64,000 nt of DNA from Niastella yeongjuensis (GCF_900110245.1 NZ_FOCZ01000001.1:744001-808000), one strand, 5' to 3'. Shown: positions 54,548 to 63,460, numbered from the stretch's first letter. Numbers and translations are program-made. Notes: a model not told the origin generated them from the letters alone.

Positions 54548-55324
54548 ATGAAAAGAAGAAACTTTATCCAGACAGCAGCTATGTCATCCGCACTCCTTGC
54601 AGGAAAATTATCATACGCTGGTTCTGCCAAAGCTGGAAAAAAAGAATTGTTTGAAATACGGGAATACGAAATTCATTTTGGTGGAAACCAAAATGCATTG
54701 CATGCTTATCTCGAGAAAGCATTAATTCCTGCCTTCAATAAATTCGGTGTTAAGAACGTAGGTGTTTTCAAAGAAATTGGAAAATCCGAACCGGCTAAAG
54801 TATATGTGTTGATCGTTTATCCTTCAATGGAAGAATATGGCGAAATCAATATGAAAGTAAAGTCAGATAGTGACTTTAAACAGAACAGTACCGAGTGGGA
54901 TAAAATTCCTGCAGAGAAACCGGTTTTCAACAGGTATAATTCTACGCTGTTAGTGGCATTCGATAATATGCCTTCCATAAAAGTGCCGGCTAAGGAAACA
55001 CGCATTTTTGAATTGCGTACTTATGAAGGTTACAATGAAGATGCGGTTAGAAGAAAAGTGAAAATGTTCAATGAGGAAGAGTTCACCATTTTTGACAGAA
55101 CAAGATTGAACCGTGTATTTTTTGGTGAAGCTATTTCCGGACCAAACCTCCCCTGTCTAACGTATATGATCACCTTTAAAAATATGGAAGAGCGTGACAA
55201 AAACTGGGCAGCGTTTGGGGCAGATACAGATTGGAAAAAAGTGTCTAACGATCCCATATATGCTAACACAGTTTCAAATATCCGGCGCGTGTTTTTAGAG
55301 CCAACTCCTTACTCGCAAGTATAA
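54548..55324 (+). CDS. NIPSNAP-family exported protein
   Basis: 258 residues. A twin-arginine-type signal ('MKRRNFIQTAAMSSALLAG') is followed by two ferredoxin-like NIPSNAP domains ('FEIREYEIHFGGNQNALHAYLEKALIPAFNKFG' and 'FELRTYEGYNEDAVRRKVKMFNEEEFTIFD'). The ligand or substrate of this family is unknown. Probably in one transcript with msrC. The gene ends at a very strong terminator. Confidence 0.88.
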   Translation: MKRRNFIQTAAMSSALLAGKLSYAGSAKAGKKELFEIREYEIHFGGNQNALHAYLEKALIPAFNKFGVKNVGVFKEIGKSEPAKVYVLIVYPSMEEYGEINMKVKSDSDFKQNSTEWDKIPAEKPVFNRYNSTLLVAFDNMPSIKVPAKETRIFELRTYEGYNEDAVRRKVKMFNEEEFTIFDRTRLNRVFFGEAISGPNLPCLTYMITFKNMEERDKNWAAFGADTDWKKVSNDPIYANTVSNIRRVFLEPTPYSQV

Positions 55325-55339
55325 TAAAAATATTACATG

Positions 55340-55382
55340 TAATACAAAAGGCTCCCGATTTTATCAGGAGCCTTTTGTATTA
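55340..55382. terminator. Bidirectional terminator between NIPSNAP gene and mnmG
   Basis: About 19-20 bp stem with one mismatch (55340-55358 with 55363-55382), core AAAAGGCTCC/GGAGCCTTTT, between convergent genes. Confidence 0.85.
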
Positions 55383-55407
55383 TAAGTTATTTCACTTTGA
55401 AATATTT

Positions 55408-57270
55408 CTATCTACCCATATACACCATCAGTATTTGAACATCGCTCGGATTTACACCGCTGATGCGACTCGCCTGACCTAATGTACGTGGTTTTATTTT
55501 TTTGAATTTCTGCAAGGCTTCATTCGATAAAGAAGTGATCTTGTTATAATCGAAATTTTCGGGGATCAACAGATCTTCGAGTTGATTCATTCTTTTTACA
55601 AGCTCCTTTTCTTTTTCGATGTATACATTGTATTTGATCTGAATATCAGCTTGCTCAATTACTTCATCAGTGAAACCTGTCAAGGCTTGTTGAATTTTTG
55701 GTAAGCCGGCAATCATAGCTTGCAGTGAAATATTTGGACGCAGCAGCAATTGAACAGCTTTTTGTTTTTGCGGTAATGGGGCAGAATTATTTTCAGCCAG
55801 GAATCCATCGGCTTCAGTTGGATCAAGAGAGATCTCTTTCAGGATATCTTTTACTTTTTCAACGCCTTCTCTTTTGCTGATCACTTTATCCATTCTGTCC
55901 TGGGAGGCCAGACCTAACCGATAACTTAATTCAGTCAAGCGAAGATCAGCATTATCCTGACGAAGGATGGTTCTGAATTCGGCCCGGCTCGTAAACATGC
56001 GGTACGGTTCTTCAGTTCCTTTACTGATGAGATCGTCGATTAAAACTCCGATGTAGGCATCGCTTCTTTTTAAAATAACGGGTTCTAATTCTTTTGCTTT
56101 TTGATGGGCGTTGATGCCGGCCATCAATCCCTGGCAAGCAGCTTCTTCATAACCGGTGGTTCCGTTTATTTGTCCGGCAAAGAATAGATTACTGATCAGT
56201 TTTGTTTCCAGTGAGTGATTCAACTGTGTTGGTGGAAAGTAATCATATTCGATGGCATACCCAGGTCGGAAGATGCGTACATTTTCGAAACCAGGAACCT
56301 GGCGTAAAGCTGCGTATTGTACTTCTTCAGGAAGGGAAGTTGAGAAACCATTTACATAGATCTCGACGGTATTCCAACCTTCGGGTTCTACAAAAAGCTG
56401 GTGTCTTTCCCTTTCAGCAAAGCGATTGATTTTGTCTTCGATGCTGGGACAATATCTGGGACCAACACCTTCAATTCGTCCTGCGTACATAGGACTCCTG
56501 TCGAAGCCGGTTTTTAAGATGTCGTGAACTTTCTGACTTGTATAGGTGATCCAGCAGCTTCTTTGTTCAGTTGGTTTTTTAGTATCGGTGTAAGAAAAGC
56601 CAACCATTTCTTCGTCGCCTTTTTGTTCTTCCATTTTACTATAATCCAGACTGCGTCCGTCGATCCGGGGAGGTGTTCCGGTTTTGAGGCGATCGCTTTC
56701 AAAGCCGAATTCAACGAGTTGTTCGGTGATGCCGGTGGCAGCTTTTTCAGCTACGCGTCCACCGCCGAATTGTTTTTCACCAATATGGATAATACCATTC
56801 AGAAAAGTACCGCTGGTAATCACTACTGATTTTGATGGAATTTCATGACCAAGACCAGTTACTACACCGCAGGCACGTCCATCTTTTATGATGAGTGAGC
56901 GGACCATATCCTGGTAGAAATCTACGTTGGGTGTTTTCTCCAACATTTCCCGCCAGGTAGCGGCAAATAACATGCGATCGTTTTGTGCGCGGGGGCTCCA
57001 CATGGCTGGACCTTTTGAGAGGTTCAACATGCGAAACTGGATCATGCTGAGGTCGGTGACAATACCGGAGTATCCACCCATGGCATCGATCTCGCGAACA
57101 ATTTGACCTTTGGCAATACCACCCATGGCTGGGTTACAACTCATTTGGGCAATGGTTTGCATGTTCATGGTTACTAAAAGAACCTTTGAACCAAGGTTGG
57201 CGGCGGCAGCGGCAGCTTCACAGCCGGCATGACCTGCGCCTACTACAATTACGTCATATTCTGGAAACAT
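55408..57270 (-). CDS. mnmG: tRNA U34 carboxymethylaminomethyl modification enzyme, large subunit
   Basis: 620 residues, normal length. The FAD-binding motif is 'VVGAGHAGCEAAAAAANLG'. Other MnmG landmarks are 'NPAMGGIAKGQIVREIDAMGG', 'LKTGTPPRIDGRSLDYS', 'NGTTGYEEAACQGLMAGINA' and the C-terminal 'RISGVNPSDVQILMVY'. With MnmE (not in the window) it modifies wobble U34 of several tRNAs. mnmG is next to the replication origin in many bacteria. The promoter box TAATTTTG (57275-57282, minus) ends four bases before the ATG, so the mRNA is probably leaderless. Confidence 0.97.
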   Translation of the reverse strand: MFPEYDVIVVGAGHAGCEAAAAAANLGSKVLLVTMNMQTIAQMSCNPAMGGIAKGQIVREIDAMGGYSGIVTDLSMIQFRMLNLSKGPAMWSPRAQNDRMLFAATWREMLEKTPNVDFYQDMVRSLIIKDGRACGVVTGLGHEIPSKSVVITSGTFLNGIIHIGEKQFGGGRVAEKAATGITEQLVEFGFESDRLKTGTPPRIDGRSLDYSKMEEQKGDEEMVGFSYTDTKKPTEQRSCWITYTSQKVHDILKTGFDRSPMYAGRIEGVGPRYCPSIEDKINRFAERERHQLFVEPEGWNTVEIYVNGFSTSLPEEVQYAALRQVPGFENVRIFRPGYAIEYDYFPPTQLNHSLETKLISNLFFAGQINGTTGYEEAACQGLMAGINAHQKAKELEPVILKRSDAYIGVLIDDLISKGTEEPYRMFTSRAEFRTILRQDNADLRLTELSYRLGLASQDRMDKVISKREGVEKVKDILKEISLDPTEADGFLAENNSAPLPQKQKAVQLLLRPNISLQAMIAGLPKIQQALTGFTDEVIEQADIQIKYNVYIEKEKELVKRMNQLEDLLIPENFDYNKITSLSNEALQKFKKIKPRTLGQASRISGVNPSDVQILMVYMGR

Positions 57271-57274
57271 GGTG

Positions 57275-57282
57275 CAAAATTA
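57275..57282 (-). promoter_or_regulatory. -7 box of mnmG (TAATTTTG)
   Basis: Exact TAnnTTTG on the minus strand, separated from the ATG only by CACC. The -33 element is weak. Confidence 0.6.
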
Positions 57283-57440
57283 CAAGATGCTTGTCAAGGG
57301 GTAAAAAGAGAAAAACAGGACGGGGGCTGATTAGTTTAGAAAAGTACTTACTAATTGAATATTTAATTCTTTCCGGGGCTGGCTCTTTAAAGAACGTGAG
57401 AATTTAAGTCCAACTTACTATGTCATACAGCCGGAAGATT

Positions 57441-57456
57441 TTCAATCATGATTGAA
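57441..57456. repeat. Perfect 16-bp palindrome
   Basis: TTCAATCATGATTGAA, upstream of mnmG. It could be a protein-binding site; no known family matches. Confidence 0.5.
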
Positions 57457-58216
57457 GTATAGGTGAAATGATACCTCTCATTAGTTACCTACAGTTGCCT
57501 TGGTCTTCTTTATGTGTCATAGTTTAAGGCCTTAGTGATGTAGATTCCGGCCATACTGTTTGATTCACTGTTTATAATCCCGGGTTTAGGGTTGAGTATC
57601 CATGTTTCTTCCTGGGGAGTGACTTACCATTTCTGGTTTTCTTCTACATTTCTGAGGTTCTGATTTATCCAGGGTATGATCATATTCTTTATGTAGGAGT
57701 CTGTTCCCTCTTTCTTGAAGTACCTTTTTCATACCTTTTCTGGCGGTAAACTTAACCTGGGAAGTCTCTCCCCCTGCCCTTGTGTTTTTGTTTTGCTGCC
57801 TAATCTTCAAGGTAGGCACCCCTGAAAGAATCTGGATGGTATGTGATACTTCTGTCTGGTTTAACTGTAGGTTGCTTACACCTCTTTGGTTCCGGATTTT
57901 CCTTTCCTCTTTTCTTCCCCAACCCATGCCTTAACTGGGATAATCCACTAAGTCTCTTGTTCTTTTTCCAGTAGCATCTGTGATATTTTCTTCCCTAGGG
58001 AGTGAAACCTTTAAAATCTATACCTACATCTTTTCCTTTATGCCTTTTCATTTTTAACTGCGCGGTGTTTATCAGTACATTGACTCCTTATACTATTTGC
58101 TTTTTTACGGAACCCATGAGTGCTTCTATCAACGTTGTCAATCCTATAAACCCTTTCATCTCCTTCTGTTTTCAACACTTTTACGTTGCCTGAAGCTGCT
58201 TTCTTTTTCTGTTCCT

Positions 58217-58241
58217 CCGTGGAAAACCCTTGTTTCCACGG
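58217..58241. repeat. Inverted repeat CCGTGGAAA/TTTCCACGG
   Basis: 9-bp perfect arms with a 7-base loop, ending 5 bases before the parS-like site at 58247. The arms share the TTCCACG half-site of parS. Confidence 0.6.
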
Positions 58242-58246
58242 TCTGA

Positions 58247-58262
58247 TGTTCCACGTGGAACC
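58247..58262. promoter_or_regulatory. parS-like centromere site 1
   Basis: TGTTCCACGTGGAACC. The 14-bp core is a perfect palindrome and fits the near-universal ParB-binding consensus TGTTYCACGTGRAACA with one end mismatch. Confidence 0.75.
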
Positions 58263-60110
58263 AATCCCCTTCTTTTACCCTATTGTTGATATTCAACCAG
58301 GTACTTGAAATGATATTTTATTCCCTATATAATCCTGGGGGATTGTATTCATAACCTGTAGTCCTTTTACCTTATTTGCCATTTCCTGGGACCCGTGGAA
58401 GAAACACTTAAGCCTTTGGATATCTATTCTTCTGATATAGGAACTTCGGCAATATGGGTCATCCTGCCCAGTAGACTTGTTAAAAGGAATAGTTTCAGGT
58501 GTATAAGCACACGCTTATAGGGATGAATATGGATTATGTCCCCCTACCCTTTGAGGTAAAGACCTTAAGGGATTTTGTTATTGATGTTTGGAAACACGCC
58601 TCATCCGGTTATCTATCCATGACTAATCTTAATGATTTATTGGTATATCTGGGTGCTGGTGGTATCATGGTGATAATCTGTATGGTGGACACATGTTCCT
58701 TACCATGCCTTTTTAGTCCTTATAGGAGAGGTTATCTACTTTAATTCAGAGGATAACTCGGCATTTCCCTCCCCGATTTTGACATGGGAAGTATATGTTT
58801 AGGCTATTGTAGGAAGGTACTTTATCAGGAAAGAGGTGTTCCTACCCTTATGGAGGATGGTTTTTCCTTGATCTTCTACCGGATCAGTCTTTTATAATTA
58901 CCGGTGGTTATCCTTTTAAGAGATAGTATTCTTTTGCCCATGGATATATCCAAGGACACTTACAGGTAAGATTGACTTTATTTAGGGGGTTGAGAGAGAA
59001 GTCCTTTATAGAGGTGATACTTTAACTGACTTTCATTCTCCTACCCTTTGTATTTATACATGTATTGAAGTCTCCTATAGAGGGACTTTGTTATACCCCT
59101 CACTGAATTACCAATATGAATGCTTTTCTTTTATAACCGGTATTATCCAGGAAGTAGCAGTATGTCTCTATAGGTTCTTCAAAAGAGAGTTTTTTTAACT
59201 GTTACTGATTCTCCTTGTCATGACTTACCCTATAAAAGATACAGGTACTTAACCCTCCTTTGGGAGAACCCGTGATTTACTCGTTCGCTTATTTACCTGA
59301 GGGGTGCTTGTCTTTACTACCGGTTTGCTGTGTGGGATTGGGTCGGGTCTCATTAGTTACCTCTATGGGAGATTTTCCTTAGACAGTATTGACCTTTTCA
59401 GGGACTTTCCACAAGAAAGAAGGGGCTGGTTTCTATATATCTCCGGGATATACTGGGAGGAAAAGCCTTTTGTACTATGTAAAAGTCTTTCATTTAAAGG
59501 TCCTTCTTCGATCCTCTTTGTAAAGGTTATCCTTTTATGAGGACCTCGTGATGTAAGCCCTGTTTAAATAAGTCCGTTCGGTAGTAGTTCCTTACCCAAT
59601 TGGGCTTCGATTTCTTTGCCTGGTAAAGGGCAATGTCGTTATCTCCGGGTCTATCTTTCTTAAGAGCGTGTTTAATATTAAGAGGTGGGTCTGTATCCTT
59701 GCTGGTCAGAACCTAGTTGGTTACTTAATCAACGAGGAATTCCCGTTTGATTTATAGGGTCCCTTATGTAAACCTTTATTCGGACCTATCCATTCGGCTG
59801 TGGGTCTTCCCATTATTTGTATTCATTTATCCTTGGGCTTATGGAGGGTGGCGTACCTATCTCGGGGTTTAACTTCCAAACAGGGGAGTTTAGCTATTGA
59901 AGAGTGAGTCTCCAGCTTTACTAACCAGGACTTGGTTGCTGATTAATAGTGCAACATGCTCCAGTTTGCACGCACTCCTGGACCTTGAGGGCCTCGAGTT
60001 AGATGGGTAAGAAACTATTCTAAACCTAAGTCCAATTTTAAGTTGGCTTTTGGGTACTTGTATCCTAAGGAGTACTTAAGGTTTTCTTAGGGTTATGCTA
60101 AGGAAAAAAC

Positions 60111-60165
60111 CCAAGGATAACCCTAGGATGACCTTAGGATAACCTAAGGATGACCCTAGGATGGG
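60111..60165. repeat. 11-bp tandem iterons (5 units)
   Basis: Five head-to-tail 11-mers: CCAAGGATAAC, CCTAGGATGAC, CTTAGGATAAC, CTAAGGATGAC, CCTAGGATGGG. Similar CTAAGG/CTTAGG words lie just to the left (60064-60103). The period is about one DNA turn, which places all sites on the same face of the helix. Confidence 0.8.
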
Positions 60166-60650
60166 TGATAGCTGAAAGTTGGTTAAAATTAAGTTTAGTA
60201 TTGGAGGGTCATTCGAAGATGCCATTGCCAAAAGGGGAACAAAAACTGTTACCAATGTGGGTATGCATAGGGAAGAATAGTGGCGGTTATATTTGGGGGT
60301 AGCGGACTTGATTGCTTCTCTTTGTAGGATCAAGAAATGGTAGATATAGGTTAACAAGGACTTTGGGCGGAGGATATAGACTTACTATTAGAACTGGAGC
60401 CTAGGGAACCAATCTTCAGGATAGGCAGGGAAAGCAGGAAGATAAAAGGGATCAGTTTTGTTAATAGGATTTACCTGGGTACGACCTCCCAATTTAGCAA
60501 ATTGGAGTTGCTCTTTCAGCACAGCACTTCCGGTGTTTATAGCTCTATACTAGGACTTAGCTTCTAAATAACCTGGGAGCTGGTTGTTAATAGACAATTT
60601 AGATTAGAAGTAGTTTATCTTATTTGATGGACAAGATCAACTGGAAATAA

Positions 60651-60682
60651 AAAGACCCGCAATTGATACATTGCGGGTCTTT
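60651..60682 (-). terminator. Terminator of ybeY
   Basis: 13-bp perfect stem (60651-60663 with 60670-60682) followed on the minus strand by TTTTT. It separates ybeY from the gene-free block and mnmG. Confidence 0.85.
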
Positions 60683-60724
60683 ATTAAGTGCAAGTGATTG
60701 TGGCTGATATCTGTGAAAAGTCAT

Positions 60725-60740
60725 AGTTCCACGTGGAACA
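60725..60740. promoter_or_regulatory. parS-like centromere site 2
   Basis: AGTTCCACGTGGAACA, the same 14-bp palindromic core as the site at 58247, here with the consensus 3' end. It lies between the ybeY stop and its terminator. Confidence 0.75.
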
Positions 60741-60742
60741 CA

Positions 60743-61192
60743 CTATTTGACTTTCGACAAGTAGTACTTCAGGTATTTGTCTTCAGCTTTTCGCATTAGT
60801 TGTTCTTCCTTACTTGATTTGTCTTTATACCCACAGAGGTGTAAGGCACCATGGAAAATCACACGTAATAACTCATGCTTAAAAGACACTTCATAGTTTT
60901 GCGCATTATCCCTAACCCGATCAACACTGATATAAATTTCCCCGGTAGTTGCCCTGGGACTTTCAGAAAGATCGAAGGTGATGATGTCGGTATAGTAGTT
61001 GTGATTCAGGTGTTCCTTATTTATCTGTAAAAGGTATTCATCTGAACAGAATATATACCGGAGTTGTTCCAATTTAGTCTTCTCCTTTTTGAACAGATCT
61101 CGGATCACCTCTTTAACCAGTGTTCGCTGGGTAAAGGTTATAGGTTCCAGAAAATGAAAATGAATGGGGGGAGTTGAATTATTCTTTGGCAT
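60743..61192 (-). CDS. ybeY: Endoribonuclease YbeY (rRNA maturation factor)
   Basis: 149 residues. The zinc motif 'HGALHLCGYKDKS' corresponds to HGxLHLxGYDH, with Lys-Asp where Asp-His is usual; a change of the third His ligand may be present. 'LNHNYYTDIITFDLS' is the usual core. YbeY processes 16S rRNA 3' ends and takes part in ribosome quality control. ybeY and mnmG are often neighbours in this phylum, but here 3.4 kb of non-coding DNA separates them. Confidence 0.9.
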   Translation of the reverse strand: MPKNNSTPPIHFHFLEPITFTQRTLVKEVIRDLFKKEKTKLEQLRYIFCSDEYLLQINKEHLNHNYYTDIITFDLSESPRATTGEIYISVDRVRDNAQNYEVSFKHELLRVIFHGALHLCGYKDKSSKEEQLMRKAEDKYLKYYLSKVK

Positions 61193-61230
61193 TTTTCGAA
61201 ATTCGTAACTGTCATTAATTAATACAAAGC

Positions 61231-61238
61231 TACATTTG
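61231..61238 (+). promoter_or_regulatory. -7 promoter element (TACATTTG)
   Basis: Exact TAnnTTTG, 14 bases before the FeoA-like gene's ATG. Confidence 0.5.
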
Positions 61239-61252
61239 TTGTCTATTGAATT

Positions 61253-61486
61253 ATGAAACGATTATCAGAAATTGGAGCAGGAACAGTAGCCCGGATACTT
61301 TCTTTTGAAAATAACGACCTGTTTTTAAAGTTAATGGAAATGGGTTGTGTACCGGGTGAATTGGTTAAGGTAGAGCAGATTGCCCCCCTGGGTGATCCCA
61401 TCTCAATAATTGTAGCTGGCTACAACCTCAGTCTACGATTGAATGAAGCCGATAATATATTTGTTGAAGAACTGGGAATCGCTTGA
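61253..61486 (+). CDS. FeoA-domain protein
   Basis: 77-residue SH3-like FeoA domain ('LSEIGAGTVARILSFENNDLFLKLMEMGCVPGELVKVEQIAPLGDPISIIVAGYNLSLR'). FeoA is a small cytoplasmic partner of the ferrous iron transporter FeoB. No feoB follows (the next gene is nadD, 300 bases on). So it is either a stand-alone FeoA-like regulator or the feoB gene is elsewhere. Confidence 0.88.
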   Translation: MKRLSEIGAGTVARILSFENNDLFLKLMEMGCVPGELVKVEQIAPLGDPISIIVAGYNLSLRLNEADNIFVEELGIA

Positions 61487-61788
61487 TGCGGTTCCTTTTT
61501 CTTTTAGGATAAAATCAATTCCGCATCAAATATTGCGTGTGGTATCTAACTGAATTATACCAGTTGCCAGTTACTGGCTACCAGGATTTATAATTCAGCA
61601 TTTCTTATTTTTTGTCGACACTTCGAACGTCAAGACCTGATACCAGGAACTGGAAACAGCTATCTGTTCCTTATACAAACTTTTGCTTCTTTCATCTAAC
61701 ATTCGCCACTGATCCCTCATCATTCATCTCACTAATCTGTTTCTTTGCAATTAATTAAGGAACTTAAAAAAGCGGGAATTATAAAGCA
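61487..61788. repeat. Intergenic region with long hairpin
   Basis: 302 bases. A composite hairpin at 61550-61598 has perfect 10-bp arms (CTGAATTATA/TATAATTCAG) and an inner GCCAGT/ACTGGC stem, and includes 7-bp units (CCAGTTG, CCAGTTA). No gene. It may terminate the FeoA-like transcript. Confidence 0.6.
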
Positions 61789-62361
61789 ATGAAAGTCGGA
61801 TTATACTTCGGATCGTTCAATCCCATTCACCATGGTCATTTGATCATTGCGAATTACATGTTACAAAATTCTGATCTCGATCAAATATGGCTGGTGGTGT
61901 CGCCGCAAAATCCATTCAAGCAATCGGCCAGTTTGTTGAATTCCTATAACCGGCTGAACCTGGTTCAACTCGCCATTGAAGGCGAACCGAAATTAAAAGC
62001 CAGCGATATTGAATTTCGTTTGCCACAACCATCGTACACCGTGAATACATTGGCCTATTTACAGGAAAAATATCCAACACATCAGTTCGCTATTATTATG
62101 GGCAGCGACAGTTTTGAAAACCTGGCCAAATGGAAAAACTATGAGTTCATTCTGCAGCACTGCCCTATCTATGTATACCGCCGGCCAGGCCACGAAGTGA
62201 TCAACACTTTTAAAAACGCTACTATCAATATTCTGGATGCGCCGCTGCTGCAAATCTCCGCCACCCATATTCGCAACAATATAAAACAGGGAAATTCTAT
62301 ACGCTACCTGGTGCCAGATAAAGTGCTTGAAGAAATAAATAGAAACGGGTACTATCGATAA
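61789..62361 (+). CDS. nadD: Nicotinate-nucleotide adenylyltransferase
   Basis: 190 residues. The nucleotidyltransferase motif is 'LYFGSFNPIHHGHLIIAN' (GSFxPxHxGH), followed by 'IWLVVSPQNPFK', 'IMGSDSFENLAKWKNYEFI' and 'ISATHIRNNIKQG' (the ISSTxIR-like motif). It converts NaMN to NaAD in NAD synthesis. Single gene of normal length. Confidence 0.95.
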   Translation: MKVGLYFGSFNPIHHGHLIIANYMLQNSDLDQIWLVVSPQNPFKQSASLLNSYNRLNLVQLAIEGEPKLKASDIEFRLPQPSYTVNTLAYLQEKYPTHQFAIIMGSDSFENLAKWKNYEFILQHCPIYVYRRPGHEVINTFKNATINILDAPLLQISATHIRNNIKQGNSIRYLVPDKVLEEINRNGYYR

Positions 62362-62509
62362 CGGATAAACGAAGTAATACCATGCAACACAGCTGCTTAT
62401 TATAAATTGATTAAAGCGGCGGTCAATTCAATAATTCTCCAAATATTTGTAAGGTTAAATCCGGTTACCCAAATAATAACATGAGAAAATATTTGAATGT
62501 AATCATATT

Positions 62510-63400
62510 ATGAAAAATAATATTGTAACCTTTTGCCTGCTCCTGATCGTTGGGTCTGTATCAGCACAAAACATTGATCACCGGTTGCAGCAAAAAATTC
62601 AGGAAACAGTAAAAGGGTTGGATGGCGATATTGGCGTGTATGTAAAAAATCTGCGAACGGGAAAAATGGCTGCCTTCAATGCCGATACCATTTTTCCAAC
62701 CGCCAGCATGGTGAAGGTTACCATATTAATAGGTATTGAGGATAAGATTGAAAAAGGTGAATTGGATTATCATCAGCAACTTGAATACAGAGACTCTTTA
62801 TTTTACGCCGGGGAAGATATTCTCGGTTCTTTCAAAAATGGAGAGAAAATAGGTTTGCACAAAGTGATGATGTTGAGTTTAACCACCAGTGACAACACCG
62901 CCAGTTTGTGGTTGCAAAGTTTGGCCGGCAATGGAACCCGCATCAACCAAATTCTCGATTCGTTGGGACTGGTAAATACCCGGGTGAATTCAAGAACGCC
63001 CGGCCGGGAGGCCAGCCGCCAGCAATATGGTTGGGCGCAAACCACTCCCCGCGAAATGGGAACGCTGATGGAAAAAATCTACAACGGTGAAGTGATCAGT
63101 AAAAAGGCTGGCGAAAAAATGATCCGGTTACTGGGAAGAAATTATAATGATGAACAAGCGATCGCGGAAATTCCACCGTACATATTTGTGGCCTCCAAAA
63201 ATGGTTGTGTAAATGCATCGCGCAGTGAAATACTTTTGGTGATGGCGCCACATGGCCCGTATATTTTTTCAGTAGAAACAAAAAATCTGAAGGACCAACG
63301 TTGGGACAACTCAAATGAAGCCTGGCTACTGACCCGGAAATTGTCTGCCCTGTGTTGGAATTATTTTGAACCCCGATCGCGCTGGAAACCATTATTATAA
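62510..63400 (+). CDS. Secreted class A beta-lactamase-like serine hydrolase
   Basis: 296 residues with signal peptide (1-18, ending VSAQ). Penicillin-recognising fold: SxxK motif in 'TASMVKVTIL', SDN motif in 'LTTSDNTASLWL', and the third motif read as KNG ('VASKNGCVNASRSE') instead of KTG. The omega-loop ExxLN motif of true class A enzymes is not obvious. It is therefore more likely a related serine hydrolase or weak beta-lactamase than a proven resistance gene. Confidence 0.8.
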   Translation: MKNNIVTFCLLLIVGSVSAQNIDHRLQQKIQETVKGLDGDIGVYVKNLRTGKMAAFNADTIFPTASMVKVTILIGIEDKIEKGELDYHQQLEYRDSLFYAGEDILGSFKNGEKIGLHKVMMLSLTTSDNTASLWLQSLAGNGTRINQILDSLGLVNTRVNSRTPGREASRQQYGWAQTTPREMGTLMEKIYNGEVISKKAGEKMIRLLGRNYNDEQAIAEIPPYIFVASKNGCVNASRSEILLVMAPHGPYIFSVETKNLKDQRWDNSNEAWLLTRKLSALCWNYFEPRSRWKPLL

Positions 63401-63460
63401 GACGTCGAAGTGTTACACATTGCCTAACTTGTGATTTTTTTGGATGATGAATAATTGCGA

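Larger units (their letters stand above)
57271..60650. other. 3.4-kb gene-free block, candidate centromere/origin domain
   Basis: Between mnmG and the ybeY terminator I find no believable gene. The few frames of 78-113 codons have no recognisable family, promoter or natural composition. From 57.4 to about 59.9 kb the plus strand is rich in T and often C (57721-57780: 20 C, 9 G). From about 60.0 to 60.6 kb it is purine- and G-rich (60241-60300: 20 G, 5 C). The block contains a parS-like site (58247-58262), with another at 60725-60740. It also holds a 9-bp inverted repeat CCGTGGAAA/TTTCCACGG (58217-58241), a 16-bp palindrome (57441-57456), an 11-bp iteron array (60111-60165), and recurring TTATCC and CCTWAGG words. 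Confidence 0.6.

Noticed and set aside
57586-57927. 113-codon minus-strand frame in the gene-free block
   Set aside because: Composition is an excess of Lys, Arg, Gln and Ser caused by the pyrimidine-rich plus strand. No family, promoter or start signal.
58499-58744. 81-codon plus-strand frame in the gene-free block
   Set aside because: Looks hydrophobic only because of the T-rich strand; no recognisable motif or promoter.
59304-59540. 78-codon plus-strand frame in the gene-free block
   Set aside because: No protein-like pattern and no regulatory signals; expected chance frame in T-rich DNA.
60076-60357. 93-codon minus-strand frame across the 11-bp iterons
   Set aside because: The repeated residues follow directly from the iterons; no independent support.
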